Source: Symbiodinium natans (lineage: Eukaryota > Sar > Dinophyceae > Suessiales > Symbiodiniaceae). Taken from it: a stretch of DNA of 64,000 nucleotides. The stretch covers positions 310,001 to 374,000 of the forward strand of contig CAJNDS010002265.1 of NCBI GenBank assembly GCA_905221605.1. Reading direction: 5' to 3'. This document shows positions 1-12,522 of the stretch, in pieces. Position numbers and translations under genes: made by a program. The notes beneath the pieces are model-generated. The model was not told where the DNA came from. It worked only from the letters and a program-made list of their open reading frames with translations, and ran no database searches. Position 1 is the first letter of the stretch. Every line of letters begins with the position of its first letter.

Positions 1-235
1 AGACCTACTGTCTTTGCTTTCGCAACAGGATGTGCCAAATGGCAGCTCATGGCTTGCACTTCTGGAAGCACATCATTGAAAGCACCCCCTCCATATCAAA
101 ACCGCCCCCACTCACCAAACATGGCAACTTTCATTTGGCAAAGGCCGGGGGGGGGGGGGTTGGGGGGGCTCCGGAAACTTTATCCGACTTGCATGGCTTG
201 GGGGCTACGGGGCTCAATTGCAACATCGGTGCTCC

Positions 236-2496
236 CATTAAGCATCGTCACGGCCTTCTGCACGTCCTTTGCAAGAAGTGAGCTTTGAATTCGGACTTGC
301 TTTCACTGCTCCAGCACTCAGACTTAAAACTTAACCGCCTTGACTTAAATCCATAACTTACAGGATATGCAGCCCCAATGCTTGAACCGCCCAGCCAAGA
401 ACTCCTAATGAGATAGCAAAACCCTAACAACAAATGCGCACATACCCCACCATGCCCCACCAAACCTCTTCTGGGAAAGAAGAAATGCAAATCTCTGCCC
501 CTGTTGCCCCCTCAGAATCGCAAGCATGTGTCCTCAGGGTTCTTGAATGCAGCTCCACCCACACCACTGCGGTTGATCTCAGCGAAAATACACTCGCCAG
601 CCTAGTCACGAATGGACTGTTGGGCTTGGGGTCTTTGTGCTGTGAGGGTTTTGCAGTGCAGGGTGCAGTGGAAAGGTGAGGGGAGTTTAGGGCTAAGGTT
701 AGCTGAAGAGGACGGTACCTGCAGAAGTGCAGGGCTTGCAGCAGCGGGCTTGAGAGCTTGGGATTTTCGAGGCCCAAGTTTTTCTGGTCTGCATATGCTC
801 TCTTGTCACACTGTTGGCATTGTTGCATGGTTGCCTACTCGCAAAATCCTTCACCGCTACGAAGCTCGAAGTAAGAGTGCAAGATAGTCAGTGCGACCCC
901 TTGATGCCAGAAACGAACACGGCAAGGGAAAGGAAAAGGAAAAGGAATGGAAAGCATTTCCAAGTCTACGAGCAAGCTCAGCCGAACCAGCATTCTTCCG
1001 GATCAGTAAAGGAAGCACGCTAAGTTTAGTAGGGAGAACCCCGCTGCGCCTGAGACATGTGCTCCTTGAGCTTCCTCGGCTCGCTCCACGCACAGGCCCA
1101 AGCAATTTCTGACTTCGGGCTTTAAGGAGAGCTAGCTTCTCAGAATCGAATACTCTCTCACTGAAAGCCTCTAGGCCCTTGGTGCTCAGAGGCTCGCTTG
1201 GCTTGGGACAACTCCTGATCAACAAAAGCCTGATCGACAAAGTCACAAAAGTCAAAACAATGAATACCATTGGAAGCCGCTTGGGAAACTGCTGAACGTA
1301 CTGCACTTGCGGCTCAGTTTCTTGTTCTTCTCCACATCCGGCGGTGCTTCTGGCAGACCCCCAATCCAGACCTTCCTGAGTTTTCGTGATTTTACTGTAC
1401 TGCAAAGTCGGGTCTCCGGCGGAAAGCAACTGAGGAATCAAAAAAGCATATGCAGGCATCCGTATTATAACAACAGGCACGGGCTTAGATGCAGAAGGCC
1501 AGCATTCGAATCCTTGAGCTGATCAAGTTCAGTATCCCCTAACGTTTAAAGCTCAAACCCTGAATCCGGAAGTTTTAGGATTGGGTTGGGCCATATGAGG
1601 GTGCAGGCTTTACGCCCCTTTGGACTGCGACCGGTCCCTTTAGGTCTTTGTCATAAAGGTTTTGAACTGACAAGGCCAGCGTCTTCTCGTTGGCGAATCC
1701 TGGCAGCAGTGTCGGAGCCATGCGCAGAAAATGCTGGGACAGGCAAGGCTCGCGGCTAGACTCAGTGGAGGGATGCCCTGAGAAACTTTGCCGGTGCCTA
1801 CAAAGGAAGTTGTTCGCAACAGCGCATTGTGGAGCCTCGCAGTCCCTTGCCCTTGCCCTTGCCGAACCAAGGCATCATCATCATGGGATAGCCCCAGCCT
1901 GCAGAGACGTTTGTATGGGCCAATGTTTGGGCATGTTTGAGGTTTGGTGTTGTAACTCTGGGGGCGAGTATTGGGGATATGGAGGGGATTACTCGTGTCT
2001 TTTGCGCGCTGCGGCCACCAAGAAACACCTCTCCGAACTGTGAACCCAGAGTTGGTGCGTTCGCTGTGGAAACAGAGTTGGCAGGGCTCGGCAATAGCTT
2101 AGTAATGCCTTGCATCTAGCATATCTTTTTTGCTGTTGGTCCAAGCAGCCCGGAACCTGAAAATCTAAACCCTGCGCCCCCAAAACCTGAACATGCGAGC
2201 CATCCCTGTCATTCCTTAACTCCCCCCCCCACCCCGACAGCCACAACCCGCGGCCCTCGATAGCAACTCTCACTCAGGGTTTTCGGGCCTCACAGACTGT
2301 AGCGCGGTGATCATGGTTGGCTGCGATTGGCGGTTGAGGGTGTTGCATGATGAGTGATGGTTTGCCTTCTCCCATGACCCCATCAAAACCCCGAAAGCTC
2401 TAACCACGGAAGCCTGAGCCCGCCTCCCCAGTAGCCCTTGCCATAGCCGCTCTTGCCCTTGCCGGTGCCCTTCTCACCCTCGCCGCCGCCGTCCAT
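236..2496 (-). CDS. RRM protein array, copy 1 (3' end outside window)
   Basis: First and partial member of the six-gene array. Exons (transcript order): 2424-2496, 1836-1898, 1672-1699, 1322-1375, 1050-1074, 533-601, 236-266. Exons 8 and 9 would lie left of base 1. The start ATG opens MDGGGEGEKG. Exon 2 carries one extra Met (MMMMPWFGKGKGKG), exon 4 the RNP2-like strand KVWIGGLP, and exon 6 the RNP1-like stretch GVGGAAFKNPE. Splice phases match the complete copies. The role inferred from the fold is single-RRM RNA or nucleic-acid binding with a basic Gly/Lys-rich arm; the target is unknown. Intron 5' ends are GC, GC, GT, GA, GC, GA and, after exon 7, GG. It is more diverged from the other copies than they are from one another. 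Confidence 0.8.
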
Positions 2497-3023
2497 CGTG
2501 CCAGGAATGGCACCGGAGCTTTGTGGAGTCTTCTAGTTTGGGCTTCCGGGCCCAAGCGATCAAAGGCTTCGATTGAATCCCCGTAGTTCCGTCTGCATGC
2601 TATAGGATGCAAGAATTGCACAACAGATCATAGCCGCTAGAGCCACAGAACGCAGACACCGCTTCAAACATAGCAGGAGAACCATCGGGCATCGTGCCGA
2701 AAGGTGCTCGGTCTAGACTGCCTTCAGAAACCCACCTCTTCTTCGGAAAAAAGGCCTGATGAAGTCCTAGATCCACAGCCTGAAGAAGCTCCAACTGATC
2801 GAAAAGACGAGATCTTTCAATTCTGCTGTCGGCGACTCGATGCTCGTAAGTGAAGCTTCAGCCGGGTGACTGCCAGCTTAATCTCTGAACACGGCTGATT
2901 AAAGTGTAGCTGCAGGAGGGAGAGCCAAGAGAGCGCCGACGATTCGGAAACTCAGGGTCTTGAAGTTCAAAATCCCAAAATCCCCCTCTCTGCTTCATAA
3001 GAGCATGTGCTGTGGCTCCCGGA
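2497..3023. other. Spacer between array copies 1 and 2
   Basis: This is the 527 bp between the start codon of copy 1 and the stop codon of copy 2. It must hold the 3' end of copy 2 and the 5' leader of copy 1. I see no further exon, no TATA-like box and no repeat in it. Confidence 0.5.
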
Positions 3024-6000
3024 TCAGGCGGGCGGTGCCTCAGGCGTCTTGCGCTGCCAAACATCGACCTCTGCAGTGATTCCGATCAGTTCAGGCTCGG
3101 CTCCGTTCATCTCCCACGACTCTGGGGAAATCCTTCAACAATTCACATCTCAACAATTAAAAAAAGTACGTAAATATAGGACCGGCGTTTACGGTACAAA
3201 TTGAGCATGCTTACAGACACAGGTGCGCGGACTGCAACAGAAGAAAGCAGATAGCGAACACGGTTTACATCAAGTTTGCATAATTTCATGTGAAGCAATG
3301 AGAAACATGTGAAGCAATGAGAAACAGTGGTCAAACGCAAGCGTTTATTGTTGCACGTTGAAAAAAGACAAGATGTTCAACAGAGCTGCCACTTCGTTCT
3401 TTAACCTTGAGCCACATGGCTGCATCTTGCCATCGTGGTTCCAACATCGGCTTGGGTGGCTTCGCGTTTTTTGGCGAAGATTTCAACCTGTCTTTGTGAA
3501 CCTTTCCAAAACAGCTGCGGTTTCGTTTGTTTCGCATGAGCAACGGCCCCCCCGCCTGAATGGTGCTCCCATCGAATGAGCCTTGGGTCGGCGTCTCTGC
3601 GACTTGACTTCAGTGTTCGGGCTCGGGGTTTGGGTGTAAAAGCGTATGTCCTCTGGTACTTATGGATCTTGTCGTTGCCCCCTGAAAACTTCCTTTGGCC
3701 TCCCGTATCATTCATGTGGCCTCTCCAGGAAACCTACACCGAAACTGTAACCGAGAAACCGAAACCCTGGTGCCACAAAACCTCCACCATTGCACGAGGC
3801 GAGCTGGTGAACGACGGAATGGAAGCTTGTTTTCAGATGTTGGCGCCTGCCTCCTGATCCACCCTCCATTACTTTATGCGGGCCCTCCCCGTTATCCGAT
3901 CAAGTTGTCTGATAGGCTTCAGTGCCAAGTGCAACTTTGGGACTGCCGTTGAGCATCGCGATTGCCTTCGGCACGTCCTTCGCATGCACAGAGATGACGG
4001 AGGGCTTTTACGGTTCAGGCACCAGCTGCCCAAGCCCCAACACTCTCCCGCACCTGCAAAATCCCAAAGTTCAAATCAGCTGAAGCCAACAATTGACACC
4101 GATTGACACCCTACAACCTGAAGCAACAACCTGCAAAAGAATCACGCCAACACAAGGCAACATGCCCTGAACTAGCATCTGTACTCTTGATGGTGGAGCC
4201 GTTCTGCTATAGCAATAGCAGCAAGCATACATAGAGCTCCAAGGATCATCTCTCATGTCAACGCTAACCCCCAGACCCTGGACGGACTCTCAAAAGGTGC
4301 AGAAGGTGCACAAGGTGCAGAAGGTGCACAAGGGTACTGGGTGGAGAAAAAATGTTGATGCCTCGAGATGCGACGCATGTGACTACCCCAGCATCCTCGG
4401 GGTTCTTGAAGGCCGCTCCACCGGCACCACCCTTGATGATCTCAGCGAAAACGCACTCGCCAGCCTGGTCGGGAAAAATGTCGTGTTCAATGTTCTGCAG
4501 TATCGAGCTTGGAGGATGTGGGCTTGAGCCTTTGACTCTTTTAATCTCTTCGAGATGCTTCAAGAGTTCAAGTGTTTCTTTGGGTTTTGAAGGCCTCGGA
4601 ATTTCACGCATGTATGGAAGCAGCGATGGAGTGAAAGAATGATGTAGCACCAACATCGCGAACTCATCCATCGAAGAATGAAAGCTCATCTCGCATGCCT
4701 GTTGCTGATGTGCAAACTGATGACAGCGTTAAGCGGAGGTTGCGTTGTGGTGTCAACATGCATGTGCCTCACACGCAGCCTCCACAACATGTATATACTG
4801 CAAGCGCTCAACCCACACGCAAGTCGCACCACTGGCCCTTGCCAAAAGGAACGTTTGCTCTGTAGATTAGAGGTTCTGCTGCAGTTCTGCTATGATTCAG
4901 ACCTTTAGCATCCTACCTGTTGACTCTATTGCGACTAAGAACGCTGAAGCCTCGATCCCAAATCCCACCGCTCCTGCGACATGTGCTCTTTGAGCTTCCT
5001 TGGGGGCAATCGTAAGCAAACCAAGCAAAATCAAAGTCAAAGAGCTCTACCATAGAGGTGCAAGCAGGCAGGGCTGAGAGCGACATGGCCCACTGGCCCA
5101 CAAATCTCCTAGCAAGCCTGGAATCCCAACAACTTATCCCTTGAGCATGGGCCTCTAGGGTGAAGGGGCGGTCCGCAAACTGAAACAACGCTAGGCCATG
5201 TGTTCAGGACCAGTCAAGGTCCGCACACTGGGGTCGTTTTCTTGTGGAATATCCCTGCAGGCTACGAGTTGCCGACTGCAATCGGAGTATACGACAAGAA
5301 GGCTCCCCAGTGATGGTTCACCCTTGTGTTGAATGCCGTGCGTCTTGTTCTTCTCCACATCCCGCGGCCCATCCGGCAGGCCCCCGATCCAAACTTTCCT
5401 GAAGCGTTTCGGAAGGGAATACATGTTTTGGAAGCCAAATAAAGAGCGCATCGAAAACCAGGTGCTTTGCTGTGCCCAAAAAATGGTACTGGGCGGGTTG
5501 GGGGGGGTTGAGCAGGGCAGGGTTCGTGGGCGGGGGGGGGGGTTGGGCGGTTGGGCTGGTGGGCAGGGTGGGGTGGGGGGGGGGTTGGGGCGGTGGGGAG
5601 GGGATGGGGGTTGCGAGCACGCTCTGGATCCAAAAACGGTTTCCTTGTCATTTCAGGTTCAGGGTTGCAGTCACACCCCATGAACCAGGCACAATGTCAA
5701 ATGCAAACAAAAGGGGAAGCGCGGCCCACCTTTTGCAGACAGATTGCTGAGGCGAGCATGGACGTTTTCATGGAAAGTAAAGGGCCGGGTTTGCCCAATT
5801 GTTTTGCAGCCAGGCACACGCAGCTGTTTAGAAAAAAGTGTGACCAGGAGCGAGGCAACTAATCGACAAGAGGGCCCTCACAACAAAGGACCTAGAGGGA
5901 CCGGAGAAGAGCAGGGACTGGAGAACGAGGGCATTGGAGGACTAGAGAAACAGGCACTACGAAACACCACAGAGAGCGCCAAAGGGACCAGACCACAGGA

Positions 6001-6887
6001 CCCGGGCACCTTTTCAAACGGACAAAGTGATGTCCACAACAGCCCTAGAGTGAGGCTCCGTGAGTTCACAGCTGATCTTCACAAAGGCGTCCTCGCCCAG
6101 AAACTGGATGCTGAAAACGCAAGACGCAAACCCTGAAGGACAAAGGACTAAAACCCTGCCCTCGCTCAAACAGGCTCAAAGAGCTTCGCCCTAAAGACCC
6201 CTAATCCTGCAGTCTCCGCATTCCCTGAAAGTTACAAAACTGACAAGGCCAGCTTCTTCTCGTTGGCGAAGCCTGGCAGCGGCATCAAACACAGCCTAAC
6301 AACTTGCGCAGTTCAAAGCACTGTCCCTCGCCCTATTTTGACAAGGAGGCCCTCACTGGCCGGCTACATACAGTTCAAAGGCGGTGCCGGCAGCGGATGG
6401 TATGCAAAATGACCCCCCCGGGGGAGAGTGCCGCTGCAGATGTAGGATGATGTAGGATATGGGCTGAAAGTGCTCTCATCGAATGCGGGTTGGCAGCGTA
6501 GACAGTGGGGCCGGGAACCCAAGAGCCCCCGAGCGCGGCTTCAGCGCCGAGCCTCGCAGTCCCTTGCCCTTGCCCTTGCCGAAGAAGGGCATCATCATGG
6601 GGTAGCCCCAGCCTGGACTCCATCATTTTGGGGCCTGCATGTTTGGGAACATTGCAGAATATTACAGCTCACCGGAGTTGCCCCTGAAGAATCAGGGTCT
6701 AGAGTCTAGAGTTTTGGGGTCCAGGGTCGCTGCCCGGATGCTGCGGATTACCATGTATGCTTCAGGGAGCGGTAACGGACGAAATGCCCGGCAGTCCCCC
6801 CGCCCGGAGGCCTCCCCAGTAGCCCTTGCCAAAGCCCTTGTAGCCACCCTTGCCAGCGCCCTTCTCACCCTCGCCGCCGCCGTCCAT
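3024..6887 (-). CDS. RRM protein array, copy 2 (complete, 9 exons)
   Basis: Nine exons: 6812-6887, 6553-6612, 6245-6272, 5345-5398, 4974-4998, 4396-4464, 3947-3977, 3556-3581, 3024-3068. They sum to 414 nt and 137 aa. The protein order is a Gly/Lys-rich head (MDGGGEGEKGAGKGG), the segment WGYPMMMPFFGKGKGKG, a linker GFANEKKLAL, then one compact RRM: KVWIGGLPDGPRDVEKNK (beta1/RNP2), LKEHMAQ-type helix, CVFAEIIKGGAGGAAFKNPE (beta2-beta3 with RNP1), DVPKAIAMLNG (helix 2) and FDGSTIQVDVWQRK (beta4), ending TPEAPPA. Every exon joins in phase. The 5' splice dinucleotides are GC, GC, GT, GA, GA, GA, GC, GC; all acceptors are AG before an exonic G. The function is inferred from the RRM fold only. No spliced-leader acceptor was pinned down upstream. 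Confidence 0.86.
5478..5612 (+). repeat. G-run-rich tract inside intron 3 of copy 2
   Basis: The plus strand holds many closely spaced runs of 3-9 guanines, for example near 5500-5530 and 5573-5610. The transcribed strand is therefore C-rich and the other strand could form G-quadruplexes. A shorter G-run tract is at about 146-175. Both lie in introns or spacer sequence of the array. Confidence 0.6.
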
Positions 6888-8024
6888 GGTGCCAGGAATG
6901 ACAAAAGCACTTTGGGGAATATCTATTCAGGGTAGCCTGAACTGGATGCGCTGCGCCAATTTATACACCTCATGCACCCTACTGCAGGGGCCGTTGCATG
7001 TCACATTGCGGTTGAGCCAAACAAAGCATTCAAGCATAGCACCCGACACCAACTGCTGAGACATCCTAGACAGGAAATGCCGCTGCCAACGCACATCCGA
7101 ATGCTGACAACCTTGCCGTCCGAATTTGCAGGCTGTGAGCGACGGACCCCATCGAGTGAGAGGTTTGGGCCTAGTTCTGTACATTCCAAGAAATGAGAAG
7201 ACGTGGCCCGAGCTCATGGACGTGCCGGTGCTCTCAGCAGGAAAGTAGCTTCAGAGAATGTGCGACCGCCAGCTCAAGAATTGTCTTTCTCTCTTTTCGC
7301 GAGCATTCTTCACATTGCTATTCAAAACATCATTGCCGCAGGGGAACCGATCGCTCAGACAGTGAACAAGCCTGCTCAGCATCCTAGGCACAACATGCTA
7401 AAGCCGAACAGCGACAAATCCCCCTCGCAGATCTCGTCATACGTCACGAGGTTGGACCCTCTAGGGCGACATGAATCAGGTCTGACTAGGCACAAGAAGA
7501 CATGAGGCATGCGAAGTGGATAAAGTTTGTTCGTGGGACTTTGTTTATGGTCCTCTGTTGTCCCTCTTGAGTGTCAGCACTTTGACACACAGCTCAGGTT
7601 CCAAAAACGAGGGCAGTTGCAAAGGTGGCGAGTCCGACCCCTCCTACCTCTGCAACTGGGAGGAGTTTGGACATTCCGGCTCCAACAATGACAACCACCT
7701 GTGAGGATAGCAACCCCGACGCACCCGACAAGGCAAAGTCGAGGGACTACAGTCTGGAGTTCCTTGGTAGGCTTTGAGGTGGGCAGCCTGCCCCATCCGC
7801 AACCGAGTACGAGCCTGCACCTTGCGAGGCTTTGGCTGGCTTGGCTTCATTGTAGCGGGGGGTTGGGCACGCCCCTCCACCCACACCTGGGATCCCGGAC
7901 TCCAAATGTCAAGAGGTACCCTTAAAAAAACAAAAGAAAAAGTGCCCTCCACACAAAATTATGTGACCCTCCTTTCACCTCTGAGCGGTCCACCTCGCAT
8001 ACTCGCCCGCTTTCACTCCGGCAC
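6888..8024. repeat. Spacer between copies 2 and 3, with a block shared with the copy 5-6 spacer
   Basis: This 1.1 kb spacer contains a block (about 7203-7470) that recurs at about 20820-21090 between copies 5 and 6. Both copies contain a near-identical stretch around 7300-7400 and 20930-21020. On the plus strand both read an open phrase like QNIIAAG..IAQT, but the frames have no clear start or splice logic, so I treat it as a duplicated spacer rather than a gene. From about 7946 rightward the sequence is almost identical to 21764 onward. Confidence 0.6.
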
Positions 8025-11000
8025 TCAGGCAGCCGGCTCGTCAGGCGTCTTGCGCGTCCAAACATCGACCTAGCGGTTTCGCATGTCGGGCCTGTCCTCA
8101 TCACTTGCATAGCTAGACTCGCAAGACAAAGTGAGATAGAGGTCTGACCGCTCCTCTCTCCGACCCAGACCAGGCTGGAAGAACCTGTTTTCGCTTTACT
8201 GCTCCGAGCCTGAAGAGTGTGCCCCTCGAAGGCACCTTGGGCACTGGGGCTTCTCAAAGGTGAGGGAATATTGAATGCTTGGACTTTCAGGCTTCGAGTC
8301 AATACCACTTTTCAAATCCCATGAAGGACTGAGATTTGAGATCTTCCCGCGCGTCTGTCCTGGAAAGATCAAAGAAAAGAGCTGTCTGAAAACCCTGCTG
8401 CAGCAGGCTGTCTGCGTAGCCAGTGTGCCGACGCATGCGCACGCGCGCACGTGCGCGAATCACACATGCTTCCGCACGAGATCAAAGGAAAGAAGTCAAG
8501 TCGATGGCTGGTCACCTGGTCAGCATTGCAACCCTGTAGATTACAACTTGGGGATGCATGGTTTTTCTGCTCAGCACATCCTAAACCCGGAGACTCCTCA
8601 AACAGGTCAAGCATTTGGGGGGTCTTTGTTGCTGTTCAGCGTGCTGGTCTGGAAGCTTTGGGCTTCGGAGGTTTCAGGCTTCGGACTGCAACACCGGCAC
8701 TTCCATTGAGCATCGCCACAGCCTTCTGCACGTCCTGCGAGAAAGAACTCAGGACTTGCAGTTAGTTACTTTTCTACATCTTAGCAACTTCGCCTGGGCT
8801 GAAGAAACGACTCCGAAAGCAGGTAACGTCGAGCGGCCCAGTGTGACTTTGAAACGCCTCAGCCCAAATGCTGAGGGGTTGAACACAGTTCGAGTTCCGA
8901 CCAACCTTAACTCCAAAAAAACGGAACGCATCCTCGGGGGTTTTGAAGGCCGCTCCACCAATGCCACTGCGGTTGATCTCCGCGAAGACGCACTCGCCAG
9001 CCTAGTTCTGAAGCTTGTTTGCTTCAGGGCTCATTCCGTATGGTGCTCGAATTGAAGAGCTTTTTCTTGGGGGGGAGGGGGCTTGCAGCGCGTTGGAGCT
9101 AGTTCTTGCGACTGCGAAGCATGAGCCACACGAAGGATTGTCTTGCTGCTGGTGTGACCGAGAAGTGAATATATATATATATATATATATTTATTTATTT
9201 ATTTATTTATTTTCTATTAGGATCATGTCTGGACCGCAGTCTATCAACCAATATCAAAAGCCTCCCTCCCACAGGTTTGGGACTTGGCATTGGAGTCCTC
9301 CAACCCCAAGAAACACAGATTGCAACAACCGCTGAATAGCAGAAGCAGCGCAAGCCCCACGACGTGTAAATCACGCCGCCAGCAAGCCGCACTTACAAAC
9401 GAAAACAAAGCTTGGGCCCACCTGTGCCATGTGCTCCTTGAGCCTCCTCGGCTGGCAATGCTGAAGCAGAACACCGCGTTTTATGGTTCAGTGACCGGAA
9501 GTCGGAACCAGCCACTGCCAAAACTGTGACAACACAATACAACACATTGTTCTCGCATGTGAAAAGCTGACACGCTGGATGGTGAAGCTCAGGCAGCCGT
9601 GCAGCCCCTGAACCTAAAACTCCGCCGGTTCGATCTTCTCAACCAAGAACCTATCCCCAATCTCCTGAACCCTATTTCTTTTGACCCCACAGCTCAGCTC
9701 AAGGATGACCGAAGCCAAAAAGCCTCATCCTGCACCCGCAATCCTTCGCAATCCTTCTCAATCCTTCTCAATCCTTCAAGCCATGAAGCCTGGCTTGTGG
9801 GGGTGGGGACGTTCATGCAGCTCAGAGGTCCGAAAAGCCATAAACCCACTGAGATACCTAACGACGCATCCCCCAGAACATGACACGCCTCAATGCCCCT
9901 GAGCTGAATGGCTTCGAGGTTTGCCGTCAGGTACACATGCATCTGTCGTAGTTTCTGGGCTTCAAGCAGGGGCTCTTAACCTGCGACTTAACGCAAGCCC
10001 TTGCGCGAGACCCAGGCACACCGATTCACATCCTCGCTCCAAAACCCATGGGTATAAACGTCGATGCAGCGAGGCCTGCCCGACACCCCTCCACAAGGTC
10101 CACCACCCCTTCGTTCGAGCGGCTTGTTCTTCTCCACATCTGGTGGCGCCTCCGGCAGCCCCCCAATCCAAACCTTCCTGCAGCTCGGGCAGGTGGCTTT
10201 GGTGCTTCTTTTGTTTTGGGGTGCTCTGTCTTGGGCCTTCAGCACTTCGGGCTGATGTGGGGAAATCATTCGGCTTTATGACCATGATGTTGACGAGGTC
10301 GGCATATAGTGAGGCATCGGAAGCCACCAGTCAAGGACCGCAACAAAATCAGTCTAGGTGCCCTGCGGCATTTGCAGCAGCCTGCTTTGACCCCCTCTTG
10401 AACCTTCCTTCCTGACCCTGAAGAACTCTGAGCGAAAAGGCGGTCAACTGATTCACCCAGGCTCTTCTCGTTTGGGAAGCCTGGCGGCAGTCACGGGGGC
10501 AAAAACCCTCTTGGACCTTCTAGCTTCTGAGCTAAGGTATCACGATTGATCTGGCGCCTGACAGACTTATTGTGATGCACCTCGAAGCAGCTCCAAAGGC
10601 AGCCCTAGATTCTGCTAGATGGAAGTAACGGAAGCAAGAGGTCACTCAGCAGCGGTGCCGAGCCTCGCAGTCCCTTGCCCTTGCCCTTGCCGAAGAAGGG
10701 CATCATCATGGGGTAGCCCCAGCCTTTAGGAATTGCAGAAATCTCTGATTTCCCCCCGTATCGAAGACCCCAAAACCCAACATTGATCTTGGCACAGTGG
10801 GGGGTGTGGGGGTACCTGCGTGGAGCACTCTGAAATTCTCACAACTAGAAAACGGTTGTCCCGAAAGCATTTTCAAGCCACGATTAACATCTCACATCGC
10901 GCCATCCATCCATGCATCATCCATCACGACATCCATCCCGACATCCATCCATGCATCAACGAGAACGAAGAACCTTCACGAAGACCACGCGCCATCCATC

Positions 11001-11930
11001 ACGACATCCATCACGACATCCATCCGTGCATCAAAGATAACGAAGAACCTTCACGAAGACAACACGCCATCCATCACGACATCGATAACGAAGAACCTTC
11101 ACGAAGACCACCCGCCATCCCTCACGACATCCATCACGCCATTCATCACGACATCCATCCACGCATCAATGACAATGAAGAACCTTCACGAAGACCACCC
11201 GCCATCCATCAAGACATCCATCACGACATCCATCCACGCATCAACGATAACGAAGAAGCTTCACGACACCCCAAGAACACGCAGAGGGTTGTCGTTCGCG
11301 GACGAAAATGCGAGCGCCTCCCACATCCTCCCACGCGCCAGCGCGATTTTTGGCCAGGTGCGGCGAGTTCCGCCAACCCTACCCCGTGCTTGAAAACATA
11401 CTGCTTTTAAGAGTAAGAGGAAACCCACGAAATCCATCACGCCATCCATCCATCCATCATCCATCACGAAAACCGTCCATGCATCGGATAACGAAGAATC
11501 TTGCCGAAGATCACCTTCGCTGAAAAACCCTCGCCATGCTTTTCCGGCAAAAAAACCTACTTGCAACTCCCGTGAGACTTGCCGACCCACAAGCCCGAAA
11601 GCCTAAATCCCCTAAATCCTTAGCAAACTAAACCTTTAGACCTCGACCCTGAGATCGAACGAAAGCCCTGACCTGAAACTTCATGGCATTGGTGATGAAA
11701 CAAACTTCTTGGAACCTTGCTCCGGCAATGCACGAATTCTCGATGCTCCTTCCTAACGTATTGAAACGCTTCCCTTTTGCCATGAAAGTCCTGCTTGGGC
11801 AACCAAAACTTACATCAAAAGGCAGCAACGCTTCAAGTCTTCGAACCGCTCAGCCTCCCCAGTAGCCCTTGCCATAGCCCTTGTAGCCACCCTTGCCAGC
11901 GCCCTTCTCACCCTCGCCGCCGCCGTCCAT
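8025..11930 (-). CDS. RRM protein array, copy 3 (complete, 9 exons)
   Basis: Exons: 11855-11930, 10664-10723, 10453-10480, 10124-10177, 9422-9446, 8933-9001, 8704-8734, 8210-8235, 8025-8069; 414 nt, 137 aa. Compared with copy 2 it has a distinct linker (GFPNEKSLGE), a changed beta2-beta3 loop (EINRSGIGGAAFKTPE), AFEGHTLQ in the last strand exon and the tail TRKTPDEPAA. Copy 6 shares these variants, so copies 3 and 6 form one subfamily. Introns 4 and 5 begin GC and GT here rather than GA. Intron 3 would begin AT if exon 3 ends where it does in the other copies; that junction is the least certain. Confidence 0.84.
9166..9215. repeat. AT microsatellite followed by TTTA repeats
   Basis: An alternating TA run (about 9169-9190) passes into five to six TTTA units. 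It lies in intron 5 of array copy 3, in otherwise GC-rich DNA. Confidence 0.9.
10896..11510. repeat. Minisatellite of CATCCATCACGACATC-type units
   Basis: Degenerate units built from CATCCATCACGACATCCATC and AACGAAGAACCTTCACGAAG are repeated from about 10896 to 11265. A weaker continuation lies at about 11430-11510. The array fills most of intron 1 of array copy 3. It is open in more than one frame because the units carry no stops, so long open frames here are not evidence for a protein. Confidence 0.85.
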
Positions 11931-12522
11931 GGTGCCAGGAATGGCAGGGAGTCTTTGTTCGTGCCCGTAGCTGAAGACTTCAAGTGAGTGCACCTTGATT
12001 CCATCTGCACTTCGCGCGCCTGCCTGCAACAACATAATGCTGTCGAGCCCGAAGAAGCATAAGAAGGCTTGCCACATAGCACTGAAACCAAGGATGTCAT
12101 GCCAACTGTTGAGGGACAGCCCAGCTTTGCGAGTTTCAGGCGCATGGCCTTCGGGTTTAGGGCTGCTTGGACGCCTCCCTCCCACTCCTGACCCCAGAAA
12201 AAACCGTGAGCCTGCCTGAATTAGCCTTCTCAAGCTGCCAGAAAGACTCAAGCACAGCGGACTCAGCTTTTGAACGCAGCTGTCGATGCGAGGCTTGGTG
12301 GCTTCAGACGGCTGTGCGACTGCAAGACCGCCTTCGTTCCGTGCTGCGCACGCCTTCTGGATACGGCTTCTTAAAGCATAATTGCAGGAGGGGGACCTAC
12401 CGTCAAAAGGAGAACGCCAACGACTTTGAACGCCTGGGCTTTGACATCCAAAACTTCCCCCCCCGTCCCCACTCGCAGAGTTAAAATATTTGCTATGGCG
12501 CCCGGATCAGGCGTCTGACGTT
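11931..12522. other. Spacer between array copies 3 and 4
   Basis: The right part (from about 12190) is nearly identical to 15850 onward, the equivalent spacer between copies 4 and 5. I see no coding exon in it. Confidence 0.5.

Noticed and set aside
5318-5681. Plus- and minus-strand open frames over the G-run tract
   Set aside because: They are Gly/Trp or Pro-rich products of G/C runs in an intron of array copy 2.
10797-11410. Two roughly 200-codon plus-strand frames
   Set aside because: They are translations of a minisatellite inside intron 1 of array copy 3, on the opposite strand to the gene.
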